Counted from the first letter of the stretch, positions 1-8,528 are shown. The stretch: DNA of 38,197 bases from Methylocystis suflitae (GCF_024448135.1 NZ_JAMRYX010000174.1:1-38197); one strand, 5' to 3'. Program-made: numbers and translations. Notes: generated by a model from the letters alone, not told the origin.

Positions 1-34
1 GGCGCCTCTGGCATTTTCCTCAAACTTTCCGCCG

Positions 35-499
35 TTAGGCAGCCTTGGACTCGACGATCGTCGCGGTGGGCGCGGCGACGCCGATGTCAATGCGGCGGGG
101 TTTCTGAGCTTCCGGAAGCTCGCGCACGAGATCCACGTGCAGCAATCCATTGACCAGACTCGCGCCGGTTACGACGACGTGGTCGGCAAGCTGGAAGCGA
201 CGCTCAAAGGCCCGTGCGGCGATGCCCTGATGCAGGACCTCGCGGCCGTCGGAAGGCTGCGCCGGCTCTTTCGATCCTTTGACGGACAGCGTGTTTTCCT
301 TGGTCTCGACGGACAGTTCCTCGCGCGAGAAGCCGGCGACCGCGAGGGTCACGCGATAGGCGTTCTCGCCCGTGCGTTCGATATTGTAAGGCGGGTAGCT
401 TTGGGTCGTCTCGAAGCCGCTGGCCTGATCGAGCAGGTTGAACAGACGGTCGAAGCCGACGGTCTGGCGATACAGCGGAGAGAGATCGAACTGACGCAT
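35..499 (-). CDS. Small heat-shock protein, Hsp20/IbpA family
   Basis: This 154-residue protein is an ATP-independent holdase chaperone that would bind unfolding cytoplasmic proteins under heat stress. The N-terminus (FDLSPLYRQTVGFDRLFNLL) is typical of bacterial class A IbpA-like proteins. The alpha-crystallin domain covers about residues 36-130, with YPPYNIE, the VAGF turn and the strand GLLHVDLVRELPE. The length is normal for the family. A GGAGG ribosome site lies 7 bases before the ATG and is itself part of a predicted RNA thermometer, with a heat-shock promoter further upstream, so both transcription and translation are probably heat-controlled. Family assignment is very secure; the exact paralogue name is not. 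Confidence 0.95.
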   Translation of the reverse strand: MRQFDLSPLYRQTVGFDRLFNLLDQASGFETTQSYPPYNIERTGENAYRVTLAVAGFSREELSVETKENTLSVKGSKEPAQPSDGREVLHQGIAARAFERRFQLADHVVVTGASLVNGLLHVDLVRELPEAQKPRRIDIGVAAPTATIVESKAA

Positions 500-504
500 G
501 ACAT

Positions 505-581
505 ATCCTCCAGTTGAGCGACATGCGGCGCGCTAGCGTTATCGCGCCGCGCCTCTTAGCGCGTCCGTTACGGCCCGCGCT
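505..581 (-). promoter_or_regulatory. ROSE-like RNA thermometer in the hsp20 5' leader
   Basis: The leader folds on paper into three hairpins: 558-563 with 576-581, a perfect 8-bp stem 525-532 with 543-550, and a last weak hairpin 506-521. In the last one UCGCU pairs with the Shine-Dalgarno AGGA across a short loop, leaving one G unpaired. This matches the known ROSE signature, U(U/C)GCU opposite AGGA with a bulged or mismatched G. ROSE elements melt on heating and free the ribosome site of small heat-shock genes in rhizobia and E. coli ibpA. The gene behind it is the expected class. Pairing was done by eye. Confidence 0.75.
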
Positions 582-588
582 GGCAACG

Positions 589-617
589 ATTTAGGAAGCG
601 CTGCGGCGTCGTTCAAG
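589..617 (-). promoter_or_regulatory. Predicted RpoH (sigma-32) promoter of hsp20
   Basis: On the minus strand CTTGAAC (611-617) is followed, with 18 bases between CTTG and the next box, by CCTAAAT (589-595). The alphaproteobacterial RpoH consensus is CTTG, 17-18 bases, then CYTATNT, so only one defined base of the second box differs. The predicted start near 581 would give a leader of about 80 bases that begins at the first hairpin of the ROSE-like element. Confidence 0.65.
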
Positions 618-648
618 AGGCCCTGGCGGGATCCGGCGATGCAGAATT

Positions 649-1755
649 TCAGGCCGGCAGCGAATGGCGCTCGGGCGCGCGAAACGGCGACTCGAGCGCC
701 AGCACGAGCCTGACCAGATCCGCCTGACGGCTCGCGCCGGTCTTCTGGAAGATGCTTTTCAGATAGCCTTTGACAGTTCCTTCGCTCAGACCAAGCGCGC
801 GCGCGGTCGCCGGCACGCCGCCTACTTCGGCGATGGCGAGCAGCACCGAACTCTCGCGGGCGGTGAGGCCGAACACGCCCGCGGCGACGGCTCCATCCTC
901 GCTGGCGTTGAGCGCGAACCTGCGCAGAAACAGCGCCGTCAGTCCGTTCGACAGCGGCAGCACATGCATCACGCAGCAGCGCGACTCTCCGCGTTTCACC
1001 ATGATCGCGAAGGCTTCCGCATCGGCCCCGCCGATCCGGGCGAGCGCACGCTCCAATGCCTCCTTCGCGCGCGGATCGCGCAGAGTGAGCGTTTCGCCGC
1101 AGATCGCCAGCGCATCGCCTTCGGCAAGCATCTCGTCGGCGCTGCGATTCCGATGGGCGATGCGCATCCTGCTGTCGACGACAAGCACAGGCGATGTCAG
1201 CTCCTCGAACAATTCGGCGAGAGCGGATGTGTCAGACGCCGGCTTGTGCTGCGCGATGGCCTTGGCGAGATGCGGCAGAAACGCCTCAAGGCGCCCCTTC
1301 GCTTCGATGTCGGCGAGACCTGCGGCCTCATCGCGAAAGGCGACGAATAGGCAAACGCCCGTCTCGGATCGGTGAATGACTCCGCCGATCATATCGGCAA
1401 GGCCGAAGGGCGCCATCCAGCGTTGGTAGGCGCCGCTTTGATGAAGCGCGTCCCGCGAGACGAAGTCTTCCGCCGAGAACGCCCGACCGACGCCAATCTC
1501 GGCCAGCACGCGCGCCTTGATCGGATCGAGTTTGCGATGGTTGCGCAGATATTCGACGATCCATGCTTTCTGAGCGCGTGTCGAATGCTTGAGCTCCAAC
1601 AGCGCCGAACAACGGTCTTCGAACAGCAGCGCTGCAAAGCGCGCATCTAGCAAACGCGCTATCTCGTCGAGCGCATGAGGCCAATGCTGAGCTTCGGCGC
1701 CCGCGGCTTTGATCGCCGCAATGACGCGCGCATCCGCATCTTTCGTTGTGGTCAT
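649..1755 (-). CDS. LuxR-family transcriptional regulator with PAS-like sensor
   Basis: This 368-residue cytoplasmic regulator has a C-terminal LuxR-type helix-turn-helix at about residues 295-355 (GLTARESSVLL, then LGLSEGTVKGYLKSIFQKTG). A PAS-like segment at about 180-270 (SPVLVVDSRMRIAHRNRSA) could be the sensing part, and the N-terminal 170 residues resemble no effector domain I can name. There is no receiver domain. The ATG at 1755 is chosen because a GGTGAAG ribosome site precedes it; the frame extends upstream to 1872 without a better start. It is divergent from the DUF2946-like/TonB receptor genes and is the obvious candidate regulator, but the signal is unknown. A CCxMH cluster near residues 260-264 is noted; a metal role would be speculation. 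Confidence 0.85.
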   Translation of the reverse strand: MTTTKDADARVIAAIKAAGAEAQHWPHALDEIARLLDARFAALLFEDRCSALLELKHSTRAQKAWIVEYLRNHRKLDPIKARVLAEIGVGRAFSAEDFVSRDALHQSGAYQRWMAPFGLADMIGGVIHRSETGVCLFVAFRDEAAGLADIEAKGRLEAFLPHLAKAIAQHKPASDTSALAELFEELTSPVLVVDSRMRIAHRNRSADEMLAEGDALAICGETLTLRDPRAKEALERALARIGGADAEAFAIMVKRGESRCCVMHVLPLSNGLTALFLRRFALNASEDGAVAAGVFGLTARESSVLLAIAEVGGVPATARALGLSEGTVKGYLKSIFQKTGASRQADLVRLVLALESPFRAPERHSLPA

Positions 1756-1904
1756 GTCTTCACCCGGTGCGACCTCTCGCCACACCTTCGCAAAGCCGGT
1801 CTTCGCGAAGGCGCTTTCCGTACAGCGAAACGTCTTATTGCCCTGGAGCCCTTGAAAAATCGGCAAAAACACCAGGCGCCAATCAATCGCACCTTAACTT
1901 CTGT

Positions 1905-1920
1905 GTTGCGCAACTGCAAC
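1905..1920. promoter_or_regulatory. Candidate operator in the divergent promoter region
   Basis: The 249-base gap between the LuxR-type gene and the DUF2946-like gene contains a perfect 10-base palindrome GTTGCGCAAC (1905-1914), followed by a second GCAAC (1916-1920) that also makes GTTGC/GCAAC inverted with 6 bases between. Its position suits an operator for the flanking regulator. There is no direct evidence for which protein binds. Confidence 0.3.
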
Positions 1921-2004
1921 AAGGACAAGAATTTACGCAAATGCCGAGCGTCACCTCCCGATCGGGGGGAAACGGAGAAAAACGCAGCGGCTAAGTTGGA
2001 TAAA

Positions 2005-2409
2005 ATGAATCGGCGCGGCGGCACGGCAACTTCAACGACGACAGCAAAGACGGACGCAAGGCGGAAAGGCTTGCGCGCCTTTCTTGCCGCGACGCTTTTC
2101 GTCGTTTCGGCATTGATGCAGGCGACGATCGCGCCGCATGCGGCTCTGTCGGCGACGCAAGAGTTCTGCGCAAGAAGTCACGCCGCTGAGAACGGGAAAG
2201 CGCCGAGCGGCGCGCCGGCGCACGGCTGGCACGCGCACTGCGGCGCCTGCCCGATCGGAACGCCGCCGATCATTTCCGAAAGGCCGCCGGTCGCGCGGCT
2301 CGCACCGCCGCCAACCGCGGTTGTCATTTTCGACTCCTGGCCTTTCGAACCGCGAGAGCGCCGCCGGCCCGGCGAAACGCGCTCACGCGCGCCTCCCGCA
2401 CTCTCCTGA
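2005..2409 (+). CDS. Small secreted/membrane protein, DUF2946-like
   Basis: This 134-residue protein has a positively charged N-terminus, one hydrophobic segment at about residues 24-48 (FLAATLFVVSALMQATIAP) and a His/Cys motif WHAHCGACP at about 77-85. After that it is rich in proline and arginine. The motif and layout resemble DUF2946 proteins, short membrane proteins with an HCxxC motif that often sit before copper-related TonB receptors. The open frame continues upstream, but ATG 2005 gives a sensible signal-anchor protein. It ends 60 bases before the receptor gene and is probably co-transcribed with it. A metal-binding role is inferred from the motif and location only. Confidence 0.6.
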   Translation: MNRRGGTATSTTTAKTDARRKGLRAFLAATLFVVSALMQATIAPHAALSATQEFCARSHAAENGKAPSGAPAHGWHAHCGACPIGTPPIISERPPVARLAPPPTAVVIFDSWPFEPRERRRPGETRSRAPPALS

Positions 2410-2469
2410 CGAAACAAAACTCGCACCGTTTCAACCGCCGTTCGCCGGCGGATCAGGAGAACTCATTCC

Positions 2470-4884
2470 ATGTACCGTCCCGCCCTACTGCGCGGCGCAA
2501 GCGCTTGCGCGTTGATCCTCGCCTCGCTTACGACCGCCAAGGCCCAAGTCTCTCTTCCGCAGATCGTCGTCGGCGCGGCGCAGAGGGCGCCAACCACGCC
2601 GCCGCAGGACAAGGCCGACGAAACCGTCGTCACGCAGAAGGAAATCATTGAGGAGAAGCCGCCCGAGACGGATACGGCGAAGCTTCTCGAGCATCAGCCG
2701 GGCGTCAGCGTGCAGACAGGCGGCGGCGTTTCGGGCATCCCGGCGATCCGGGGTCTCGCCGATGATCGCCTGAAGATTGTCGTAGGCGGCGTGCAGGCCA
2801 CGTCCTCCTGCGCCAATCATATGAATACGCCATTGAGCTACACCGATCCGAACACGATCGGCCGCGTTGAAGTCGTGACCGCGGTCTCGTCAGTCAGCAA
2901 AGGCGGCGATTCAATCGGCGGCTCGATCCTCGTCACTCCGAAATCGCCGGTGTTCGCGACGCCCGTCGTCGCGCCGGGAGTCGTCACGCCGGCGTCGCCC
3001 ATCGTCGTCGCAAGTCCCTACCCTCCTGTTCCTTATCTGCCGCTGCCGGTTCCCGGGACGCTGCGGTTTGGGCCCAACAATGAAGTGCTGGCGACGGGAA
3101 CGATCTCGGCCTTCTTCCGCGGCAACAACAATGGCGTCGGCGTTTCAGCGAACATCAACATGGCCAACGACCATTGGAGCCTTCTCTACAACGGGTCCTG
3201 GCAGCGGGCGACGAATTATCACGCCGGCGGCAACGGCGACAAAGTTCTCTCGACGAACTTCATGTCCGAGAACCACGCCGTCACGCTCGGCTACCAGAAC
3301 GAAGGGCATCTGTTCACCTTCCGCGGCGCCTATCAGAACATCCCCTACCAGGGCTTTCCGAACCAGCGCATGGATATGACGCGCAATCGCTCCTATTCGC
3401 TGGACGCCCTCTACAAGGGCGCCTTCGAATGGGGCGTGCTGGAAGCGCGCGCCTATTGGCATCAGGTCTTTCACAAGATGGGATTCCTGGAGGACAGATT
3501 CTGGCTCAATCACCCGATGATCGCGCTCGGCCGCGACTTCGGCTATTCGGTAAAAGCGGAAATTCCTTACAGCGATCAGGATCTTTTCCGCGTCGGCAAT
3601 GAGTTCCACGGCTATCGCCTGCAGGACTACTGGCCTTCCGATCTCACCGGTTTTACGCAAGGGTTCGCCACGCCGCCCGGCAGTTTGAGCCGGCCTTTCG
3701 CGAATGTGAACATCAACGGCGGCCAGCGAAACCGGTTTGGCACGTATGCCGAATGGGAACGCCGCTGGACGGCTCAGTGGTCAAGCCTGATTGGCGTGCG
3801 CAACGACATCGTCTGGATGGACACTGGTCCTGGCCAGAGCTACACGCCCTTTATCTTCCCCAACTCACCGCTCCTCGCACGCGCAAATAACCTGGCGGTC
3901 AATATCTTCAATGCGCAAAATCGCGCGCGCACCGACATCAATTTCGATTTGACCGCTCTGGCGCGCTATGAGCCGGAACCTGGCAGCGTTTACGAGTTCG
4001 GCTATTCGCGCAAGACGCGCTCGCCCAATCTCTATGAACGCTATATTTGGCCGGTCGCCGGCCCGTTCACGGCGATGTTCAACTGGTTCGGCGACGGCAA
4101 CGGCTATACCGGCAACCTCAATCTGAAGCCGGAAGTCGCTCACAATGTCGCATTCACCGGCGCTTGGCGCGACATGTCGGGCGCCAACAATTGGGAAGCG
4201 CGGATTTCGCCCTTCTACACCTATGTCGAGAACTATATCGACGGCGCCAGAACCGGCGGGACCTTCAATCAGTTCCCGGTGGCGAACTCCTACATTTTCC
4301 AGATCATGCAGTTCCGCAACTTCAACGCGGAGCTCTATGGCGTCGACGGCTCGGGCAGAGTGAAGCTGCATGAATCGCCCGAATACGGCAGATTACAGGC
4401 GATCGGCGTCGTCAGTTTCGTCTATGGACGAAATCTCGACATCGGCAATCCGCAGTATTGTTTGCCAGGCGCCGGCTTGTGCTCTGTCGCGTCCTTCCTG
4501 ATCAAGAAGGGCGACGGTCTGTGGAATTTGATGCCCGCCAATGCGCGCATTGCGCTCGAGCACCAGATTGGCGGTTTGAGCATGGCCGCCGAAACGCAAC
4601 TCGTCGCGCCCAAGGATCACGTGTCGGCGAACAAGGGCGAGTTCACGACCCCGGCGTATGCGCTACTCAATCTGCGCGCGGCCTATGAGTGGAGCAATAT
4701 GCGCATCGACCTTGGCGTCGACAATGTCACCGATGCGCTCTACTCGTTGCCGCTTGGCGGGTTCGACTTAACGAACTATTCGCGCAATGCGTTCCTCTTC
4801 GGACGCAATGCGGGTCTTGCGAGCGTGCGTCAGGTGCCCGGCATGGGTCGGAACTTTTATGCCGGACTGACCGTGAGGTTCTGA
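2470..4884 (+). CDS. TonB-dependent outer-membrane receptor, OprC/NosA-like (copper)
   Basis: This 804-residue protein has a signal peptide (cleavage near AKAQ), a plug domain at about residues 50-165 (LLEHQPGVSVQTGG, GIPAIRGLADDR) and a 22-strand-type barrel ending in the terminal Phe of outer-membrane proteins. It carries C114-ANH-M118 in the plug and H335-K-M337 in an early barrel loop. These match the CxxxM plus HxM copper site described for Pseudomonas OprC. A proline-rich insert (about residues 158-197) lies between plug and barrel. AGGAGA sits 9 bases before the ATG. Likely role: TonB-driven copper uptake across the outer membrane. Family is certain; substrate is inferred from the site residues. 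Confidence 0.9.
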   Translation: MYRPALLRGASACALILASLTTAKAQVSLPQIVVGAAQRAPTTPPQDKADETVVTQKEIIEEKPPETDTAKLLEHQPGVSVQTGGGVSGIPAIRGLADDRLKIVVGGVQATSSCANHMNTPLSYTDPNTIGRVEVVTAVSSVSKGGDSIGGSILVTPKSPVFATPVVAPGVVTPASPIVVASPYPPVPYLPLPVPGTLRFGPNNEVLATGTISAFFRGNNNGVGVSANINMANDHWSLLYNGSWQRATNYHAGGNGDKVLSTNFMSENHAVTLGYQNEGHLFTFRGAYQNIPYQGFPNQRMDMTRNRSYSLDALYKGAFEWGVLEARAYWHQVFHKMGFLEDRFWLNHPMIALGRDFGYSVKAEIPYSDQDLFRVGNEFHGYRLQDYWPSDLTGFTQGFATPPGSLSRPFANVNINGGQRNRFGTYAEWERRWTAQWSSLIGVRNDIVWMDTGPGQSYTPFIFPNSPLLARANNLAVNIFNAQNRARTDINFDLTALARYEPEPGSVYEFGYSRKTRSPNLYERYIWPVAGPFTAMFNWFGDGNGYTGNLNLKPEVAHNVAFTGAWRDMSGANNWEARISPFYTYVENYIDGARTGGTFNQFPVANSYIFQIMQFRNFNAELYGVDGSGRVKLHESPEYGRLQAIGVVSFVYGRNLDIGNPQYCLPGAGLCSVASFLIKKGDGLWNLMPANARIALEHQIGGLSMAAETQLVAPKDHVSANKGEFTTPAYALLNLRAAYEWSNMRIDLGVDNVTDALYSLPLGGFDLTNYSRNAFLFGRNAGLASVRQVPGMGRNFYAGLTVRF

Positions 4885-4902
4885 CCGGGACGCTTTATTT
4901 TC

Positions 4903-4930
4903 AAAGGCGGCGCGCTGTTGCGCCGCCTTT
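4903..4930 (+). terminator. Hairpin after the TonB receptor gene
   Basis: AAAGGCGGCGC (4903-4913) pairs perfectly with GCGCCGCCTTT (4920-4930) around a 6-base loop. It is not followed by a long T-run, so it may be a weak terminator or attenuator, or protect the receptor mRNA 3' end, just 7 bases before the next start codon. Confidence 0.5.
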
Positions 4931-4937
4931 CCTCCGG

Positions 4938-5513
4938 ATGCTTATGATGCGGCGATCTCTCCTTGTGACCCTTTTGCTCGGCGCTTCGCTTGCGTCGGCG
5001 CACGCCGAGATCATCGGCGCGACCGCGCCGCGCGCTGTCGCCGAGGACGAGATGAAGGCCTCTCTGGGAGAGGTCGATCTCGTGGGCGCAAATGGCGCGC
5101 CGCTAGATCTGCGCGCGCTGATGGCGAACGGCCGGCCGACGCTTGTTAGCCTGTGGGCATATTGGTGCCCGAATTGTCTCGCTGAAATGAAAGGCTTCAA
5201 GGCGATCGCCGCCGCCTGCCCCGATCGCTGGAATATCGTCTTCGTCTCGGCGCGCGCGAGCGACTACCCCAAGGACCTGGCGAAGTTCAAAACCTACGGC
5301 CTGCCCTGGAAAATCTTCCGCGTCGGCGATTCCACGAGGACGGACGTCTCAAAAGCCATGAGCGCCCGGGCCTTCTACGGCGCCACGGCCGACGGCGGCG
5401 TAGTCGCCCCGCTGCACTATCTGATCGCCGCTTCCGGACGGGTCGACGCTATCGTCAGCGGCAGACTGAACTTCGCGGAACCCCAGCGTCTCGCCGCCTT
5501 CTGCGCCGATTGA
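4938..5513 (+). CDS. TlpA-like periplasmic thioredoxin-fold protein
   Basis: This 191-residue protein has a signal peptide (RRSLLVTLLLGASLASAHA) and a thioredoxin-like domain with the redox motif W76-C77-P-N-C80 in LWAYWCPNCLAEM. It would act in the periplasm as a thiol-disulfide oxidoreductase of the TlpA/ResA type. TlpA proteins reduce copper-site cysteines of cytochrome oxidase assembly factors, which fits its place behind a copper-type receptor gene, but the partner here is unknown. ATGs at 4938, 4944 and 4947 are possible and none has a good Shine-Dalgarno, because the hairpin and CCTCC sequence lie just before. Translation may therefore depend on the upstream gene. Confidence 0.85.
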   Translation: MLMMRRSLLVTLLLGASLASAHAEIIGATAPRAVAEDEMKASLGEVDLVGANGAPLDLRALMANGRPTLVSLWAYWCPNCLAEMKGFKAIAAACPDRWNIVFVSARASDYPKDLAKFKTYGLPWKIFRVGDSTRTDVSKAMSARAFYGATADGGVVAPLHYLIAASGRVDAIVSGRLNFAEPQRLAAFCAD

Positions 5514-5591
5514 AACGGCGCCGTTCGGCCTTGTCGCCAAAATGCATTATCTTGGCGCGAAGATTCGGCCTCAGAGCGCCGAGGAGATCCC

Positions 5592-6539
5592 ATGCGAGAA
5601 CTTGTCGCGTCGCCCGGCAACCCGATCCCCGAGGGCGCCGCCGTTTACATCCTGAAGACGCGGGACGGCCGGCGATTGCGCGCCGCCGCTTTTCCCTGCA
5701 GCGAGCGGGCGCGCGGCACGGTGGCGCTGTTTCAGGGCCACAATGAATTTATCGAAAAATATTTCGAGATCATCGAGGAGTTGCGCAGCCGCCGCCTCGA
5801 CGTGGTCGCGCTCGATTGGCGCGGCCAGGCCGGCTCGGAACGCGAGCTCGCCGACCCGCGTAAGGGCCACATCGACGACTTCTCGCAATATCAGCGTGAT
5901 CTGGAGGTTTTCATCTCCCAGGTGTTGAGCGACCGGCCACAGCCCTGGTTCGCCCTCGCCCATTCGATGGGCGCGGCCATCCTGCTGGACGCGGCGCATG
6001 GAGGAAAAACGCCGTTCCAGCGCTTCGTGCTGACCGCCCCCATGATTGATCTCGCCAATCTGCGGTTTCCGCGCGCCTCACGCTGGCTCGCGGACACGCT
6101 CGACATGTGCGGACTGGGCGGCATGTACATACCAGGCGGAACCGGCGCCTCCTTTATCGAGAAGCCCTTCGAAGGCAATCTGCTGACCACCGATCGGGAC
6201 CGCTTCGAACGAAACGCCGCCATTCTCAGGGTGGCGCCGCAGCTCGCCATCGGCGATCCGACGATCGGCTGGGTCAACGCCGCCTTCCGTCTCATGAGGG
6301 GCTTCGAATCGCCCGACTATGCCCGAAGTATCCGCGCTACCATTCTGATGTTCGGCTGCGGGCGCGAGATGATCGTCTCCAACGCCGGCATCGAGCGTTT
6401 CGCTCAAAATCTCGACAGCGGCGCTCTCGCCATGATCCCCGGCGCCAAGCATGAACTCATGATGGAGCGCGACGAGTTTCGCAGTCAGTTCTGGCGCGGC
6501 TTCGACGCGTTCATTCCGGGCGAAGCGCGCGTTTCCTAG
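5592..6539 (+). CDS. Alpha/beta hydrolase, lysophospholipase-like
   Basis: This 315-residue protein of the PldB/monoacylglycerol-lipase group has the nucleophile elbow AHSMGAA (Ser at about residue 122), the preceding strand LDVVALDWRGQAGSER with oxyanion-hole context GHNEF, and a probable catalytic His in GAKHELMMERD near residue 282. No signal peptide is visible, so it should act in the cytoplasm or at the inner face of the membrane on lysophospholipids or related esters. A GAGGAGA ribosome site lies 6 bases before the ATG. Its end overlaps the convergent hisN stop by 4 bases. Substrate is not determined by sequence. Confidence 0.88.
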   Translation: MRELVASPGNPIPEGAAVYILKTRDGRRLRAAAFPCSERARGTVALFQGHNEFIEKYFEIIEELRSRRLDVVALDWRGQAGSERELADPRKGHIDDFSQYQRDLEVFISQVLSDRPQPWFALAHSMGAAILLDAAHGGKTPFQRFVLTAPMIDLANLRFPRASRWLADTLDMCGLGGMYIPGGTGASFIEKPFEGNLLTTDRDRFERNAAILRVAPQLAIGDPTIGWVNAAFRLMRGFESPDYARSIRATILMFGCGREMIVSNAGIERFAQNLDSGALAMIPGAKHELMMERDEFRSQFWRGFDAFIPGEARVS

Positions 6540-7357
6540 ACAGTGTGATCGCCGAGCAGCTTCAACGCCTCTTCGTGCAGCGCTGGGTCCCCCGCCGCGA
6601 CGATGGCCCCGCCCAGCGCCGCCGCGCCGCCGCTCCAGTTAGTGACGACGCCCCCCGCGCCCTCGATGATCGGAATCAGCGCGACGATGTCGTAAGGGTG
6701 CAAATTCGTCTCGATGACGAGGTCGACATGGCCGGCCGCAAGCGCGCAATAGGCGTAGCAGTCGCCGCCGTAGCGGGAAAGCCGCGCCGCGCGCTCAACG
6801 CGGTGAAAATGCTCGCGCAGCGCAGGCTCGATCAGCAGCGGCGAGGTCGTCATCACCGTCGCCTGCGCGAGCTTTGGACAGTGGCGCGTGGCGATCCTGC
6901 GCGTCTCGAGGGCGCCCCGCGCGCCCTCCGGCCCGCGCGCCGGCCCGCGCCAATACGCGGCCTCGCCGTCACCGAAGAACCGCTCTCGAGTAAACGGCTG
7001 GCTCATCAGGCCGTAGCAGGGACGCCCGCGATGCGTGAGGCCGATCAGAGTGCCCCATAGCGGCAGGCCGCAGATGAAGCTCTTGGTGCCGTCGATCGGA
7101 TCAAGCACCCAGACATATTCGGCGTTTTCGCGTAAGTGTCCGAATTCCTCGCCATAGACCCCGTGGTCGGGGAAGGTCGCCTCGATCAGCCGCCGCATGG
7201 CGAGTTCGGCGCCGCGGTCGGCTTCCGTGACGGGATCGAACGCCCCGCCATGCGCCTTGTCGTCGGCGGCGAGCGCGGTCCTGAAAAAAGGCATGATGGC
7301 TTCCGCCGAAACGTCGGCGAGGCGCTCAACGAACTTCTCGAAATCAACGGCGGTCAT
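6536..7357 (-). CDS. hisN: Histidinol-phosphatase, inositol-monophosphatase type (HisN)
   Basis: This 273-residue Mg-dependent phosphatase belongs to the IMPase superfamily. Metal sites are visible: YGEEFG, the DPIDGTKSFICG loop, and the late aspartate in NLHPYDIVALIPII. The DPIDGTKSF form is typical of the HisN branch, which removes phosphate from histidinol phosphate in histidine synthesis; SuhB-type members read DPLDGTxNF, as in the second IMPase gene here at 11390. It starts 33 bases after the N-formylglutamate amidohydrolase gene and is likely in the same operon. Function within the superfamily is a good but not certain call. Confidence 0.85.
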   Translation of the reverse strand: MTAVDFEKFVERLADVSAEAIMPFFRTALAADDKAHGGAFDPVTEADRGAELAMRRLIEATFPDHGVYGEEFGHLRENAEYVWVLDPIDGTKSFICGLPLWGTLIGLTHRGRPCYGLMSQPFTRERFFGDGEAAYWRGPARGPEGARGALETRRIATRHCPKLAQATVMTTSPLLIEPALREHFHRVERAARLSRYGGDCYAYCALAAGHVDLVIETNLHPYDIVALIPIIEGAGGVVTNWSGGAAALGGAIVAAGDPALHEEALKLLGDHTV

Positions 7358-7390
7358 GCCAGCTCCCAGCGGGGCGCGTCGAGCGCCCGG

Positions 7391-8350
7391 CTATTCGGCC
7401 GCCGCCCGCCGCTCACCGCCCAAAATCTCGCTCAAGTCTTCGTGCCGCGCCACCGCCGCCATGACGTCCGCAAGATCGCGCGCGACGGCGTCGAAGCGCT
7501 CGTTCTTCTGGAGCGTAGACTCGTCCATGTAAAGGCCACGCGACACTTCGATCTGGAGCGCGTGCCAGCCCCCGGCGGGCTTGCCGTAATGCTCGGTAAT
7601 AAAACCGCCCGCGTAGGGCCGATTGCGCATGACGTGGTAGCCGCGGCCCCGCAATCGATCCTCGACAACGTCGACGAGTCCGGTGGAGACGCTGGCGCCG
7701 TAGCGATCGCCAATGACGAAGTCGATGCGTCGCTTGTCGCCCCGCGGCGAAAGCAAGGGATCGCGGGCGCCGGTCGAAGGCATCGAATGGCAGTCGATCA
7801 GCACGGCGACGCCAAAACGCGCCGCGGCGCGCTCCATCAGGCCGCGTAAGGCCGCGTGGTAGGGCTTGTAGAGGCTGTCGATGCGCCGCAAGCCCTCGTC
7901 GAGCGTAAGGCGGCTCGCATAGATCTCGCGCGCGTCGGCGACCACGCGCGGGATCGTCCCAAGTCCGGCCGCGACGCGCAGAGAGCGCGTATTGGCGAAG
8001 GACGGCAAAGCGCCGTCGAAGAGCTTGGGGTCGAGTTCATAGGGTTCGCGATTGAGATCGAGATAGGCGCGGGGAAAGCGCGCCCGCAGCAAAGGCGCTC
8101 CCATGGATGAGGCCGAGGCGAAGAGATCGTCGACATAGGCGTCTTCCGAACGGCGCAGCGTCGCCGCGTCGAGCGGCGTCGCGGCGAGAAAGCGCGCAGG
8201 ATAGATCCGGCCCGAATGCGGTGAGGAAAAGACCAGCGGCGAAACGAGCGCGTCAGGCTCGATGATGTCGAAGGCGCGTTCAAATTCCGGTTCGCAGCAG
8301 GGCGTCGCCGTCGAATTGGTTTCGCGCCACTCGCGCATGCCGTCGTTCAT
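7391..8350 (-). CDS. N-formylglutamate amidohydrolase family protein
   Basis: This 319-residue protein carries the family motifs: FSSPHSGRIYP near residue 43 (metal His), LIDCHSMPS (metal/acid site), YAGGFITEHYGKP and the late LQIEVSRGLYMDE. Members hydrolyse N-formyl-L-glutamate to glutamate and formate, the last step of one histidine-degradation route. No other hut gene is in the window, so the true substrate could be another N-formyl or N-acyl amino acid. It is the first gene of a two-gene unit with hisN and is divergent from cpdR. Confidence 0.9.
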   Translation of the reverse strand: MNDGMREWRETNSTATPCCEPEFERAFDIIEPDALVSPLVFSSPHSGRIYPARFLAATPLDAATLRRSEDAYVDDLFASASSMGAPLLRARFPRAYLDLNREPYELDPKLFDGALPSFANTRSLRVAAGLGTIPRVVADAREIYASRLTLDEGLRRIDSLYKPYHAALRGLMERAAARFGVAVLIDCHSMPSTGARDPLLSPRGDKRRIDFVIGDRYGASVSTGLVDVVEDRLRGRGYHVMRNRPYAGGFITEHYGKPAGGWHALQIEVSRGLYMDESTLQKNERFDAVARDLADVMAAVARHEDLSEILGGERRAAAE

Positions 8351-8528
8351 TCGTTTTTCTCGTTTCCGCGCCGCGACCGCCTCCTCAGACGAGCGCCGGC
8401 GTGGCGGATCAGCTCAAAAAGGACGATGCGTCGCGCTATACTGGGCGCTAAGTTAACGCGGCGCCACCCCGGTTTCACCTGAAATTTACGAAGCTCGGGC
8501 GATATGGCTAAAAACCGCGAGGATGGCC

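Noticed and set aside
8277-8295. TTCAAATTCCGG resembling a tRNA T-arm
   Set aside because: It lies within the N-formylglutamate amidohydrolase gene, and no acceptor or anticodon stem surrounds it.
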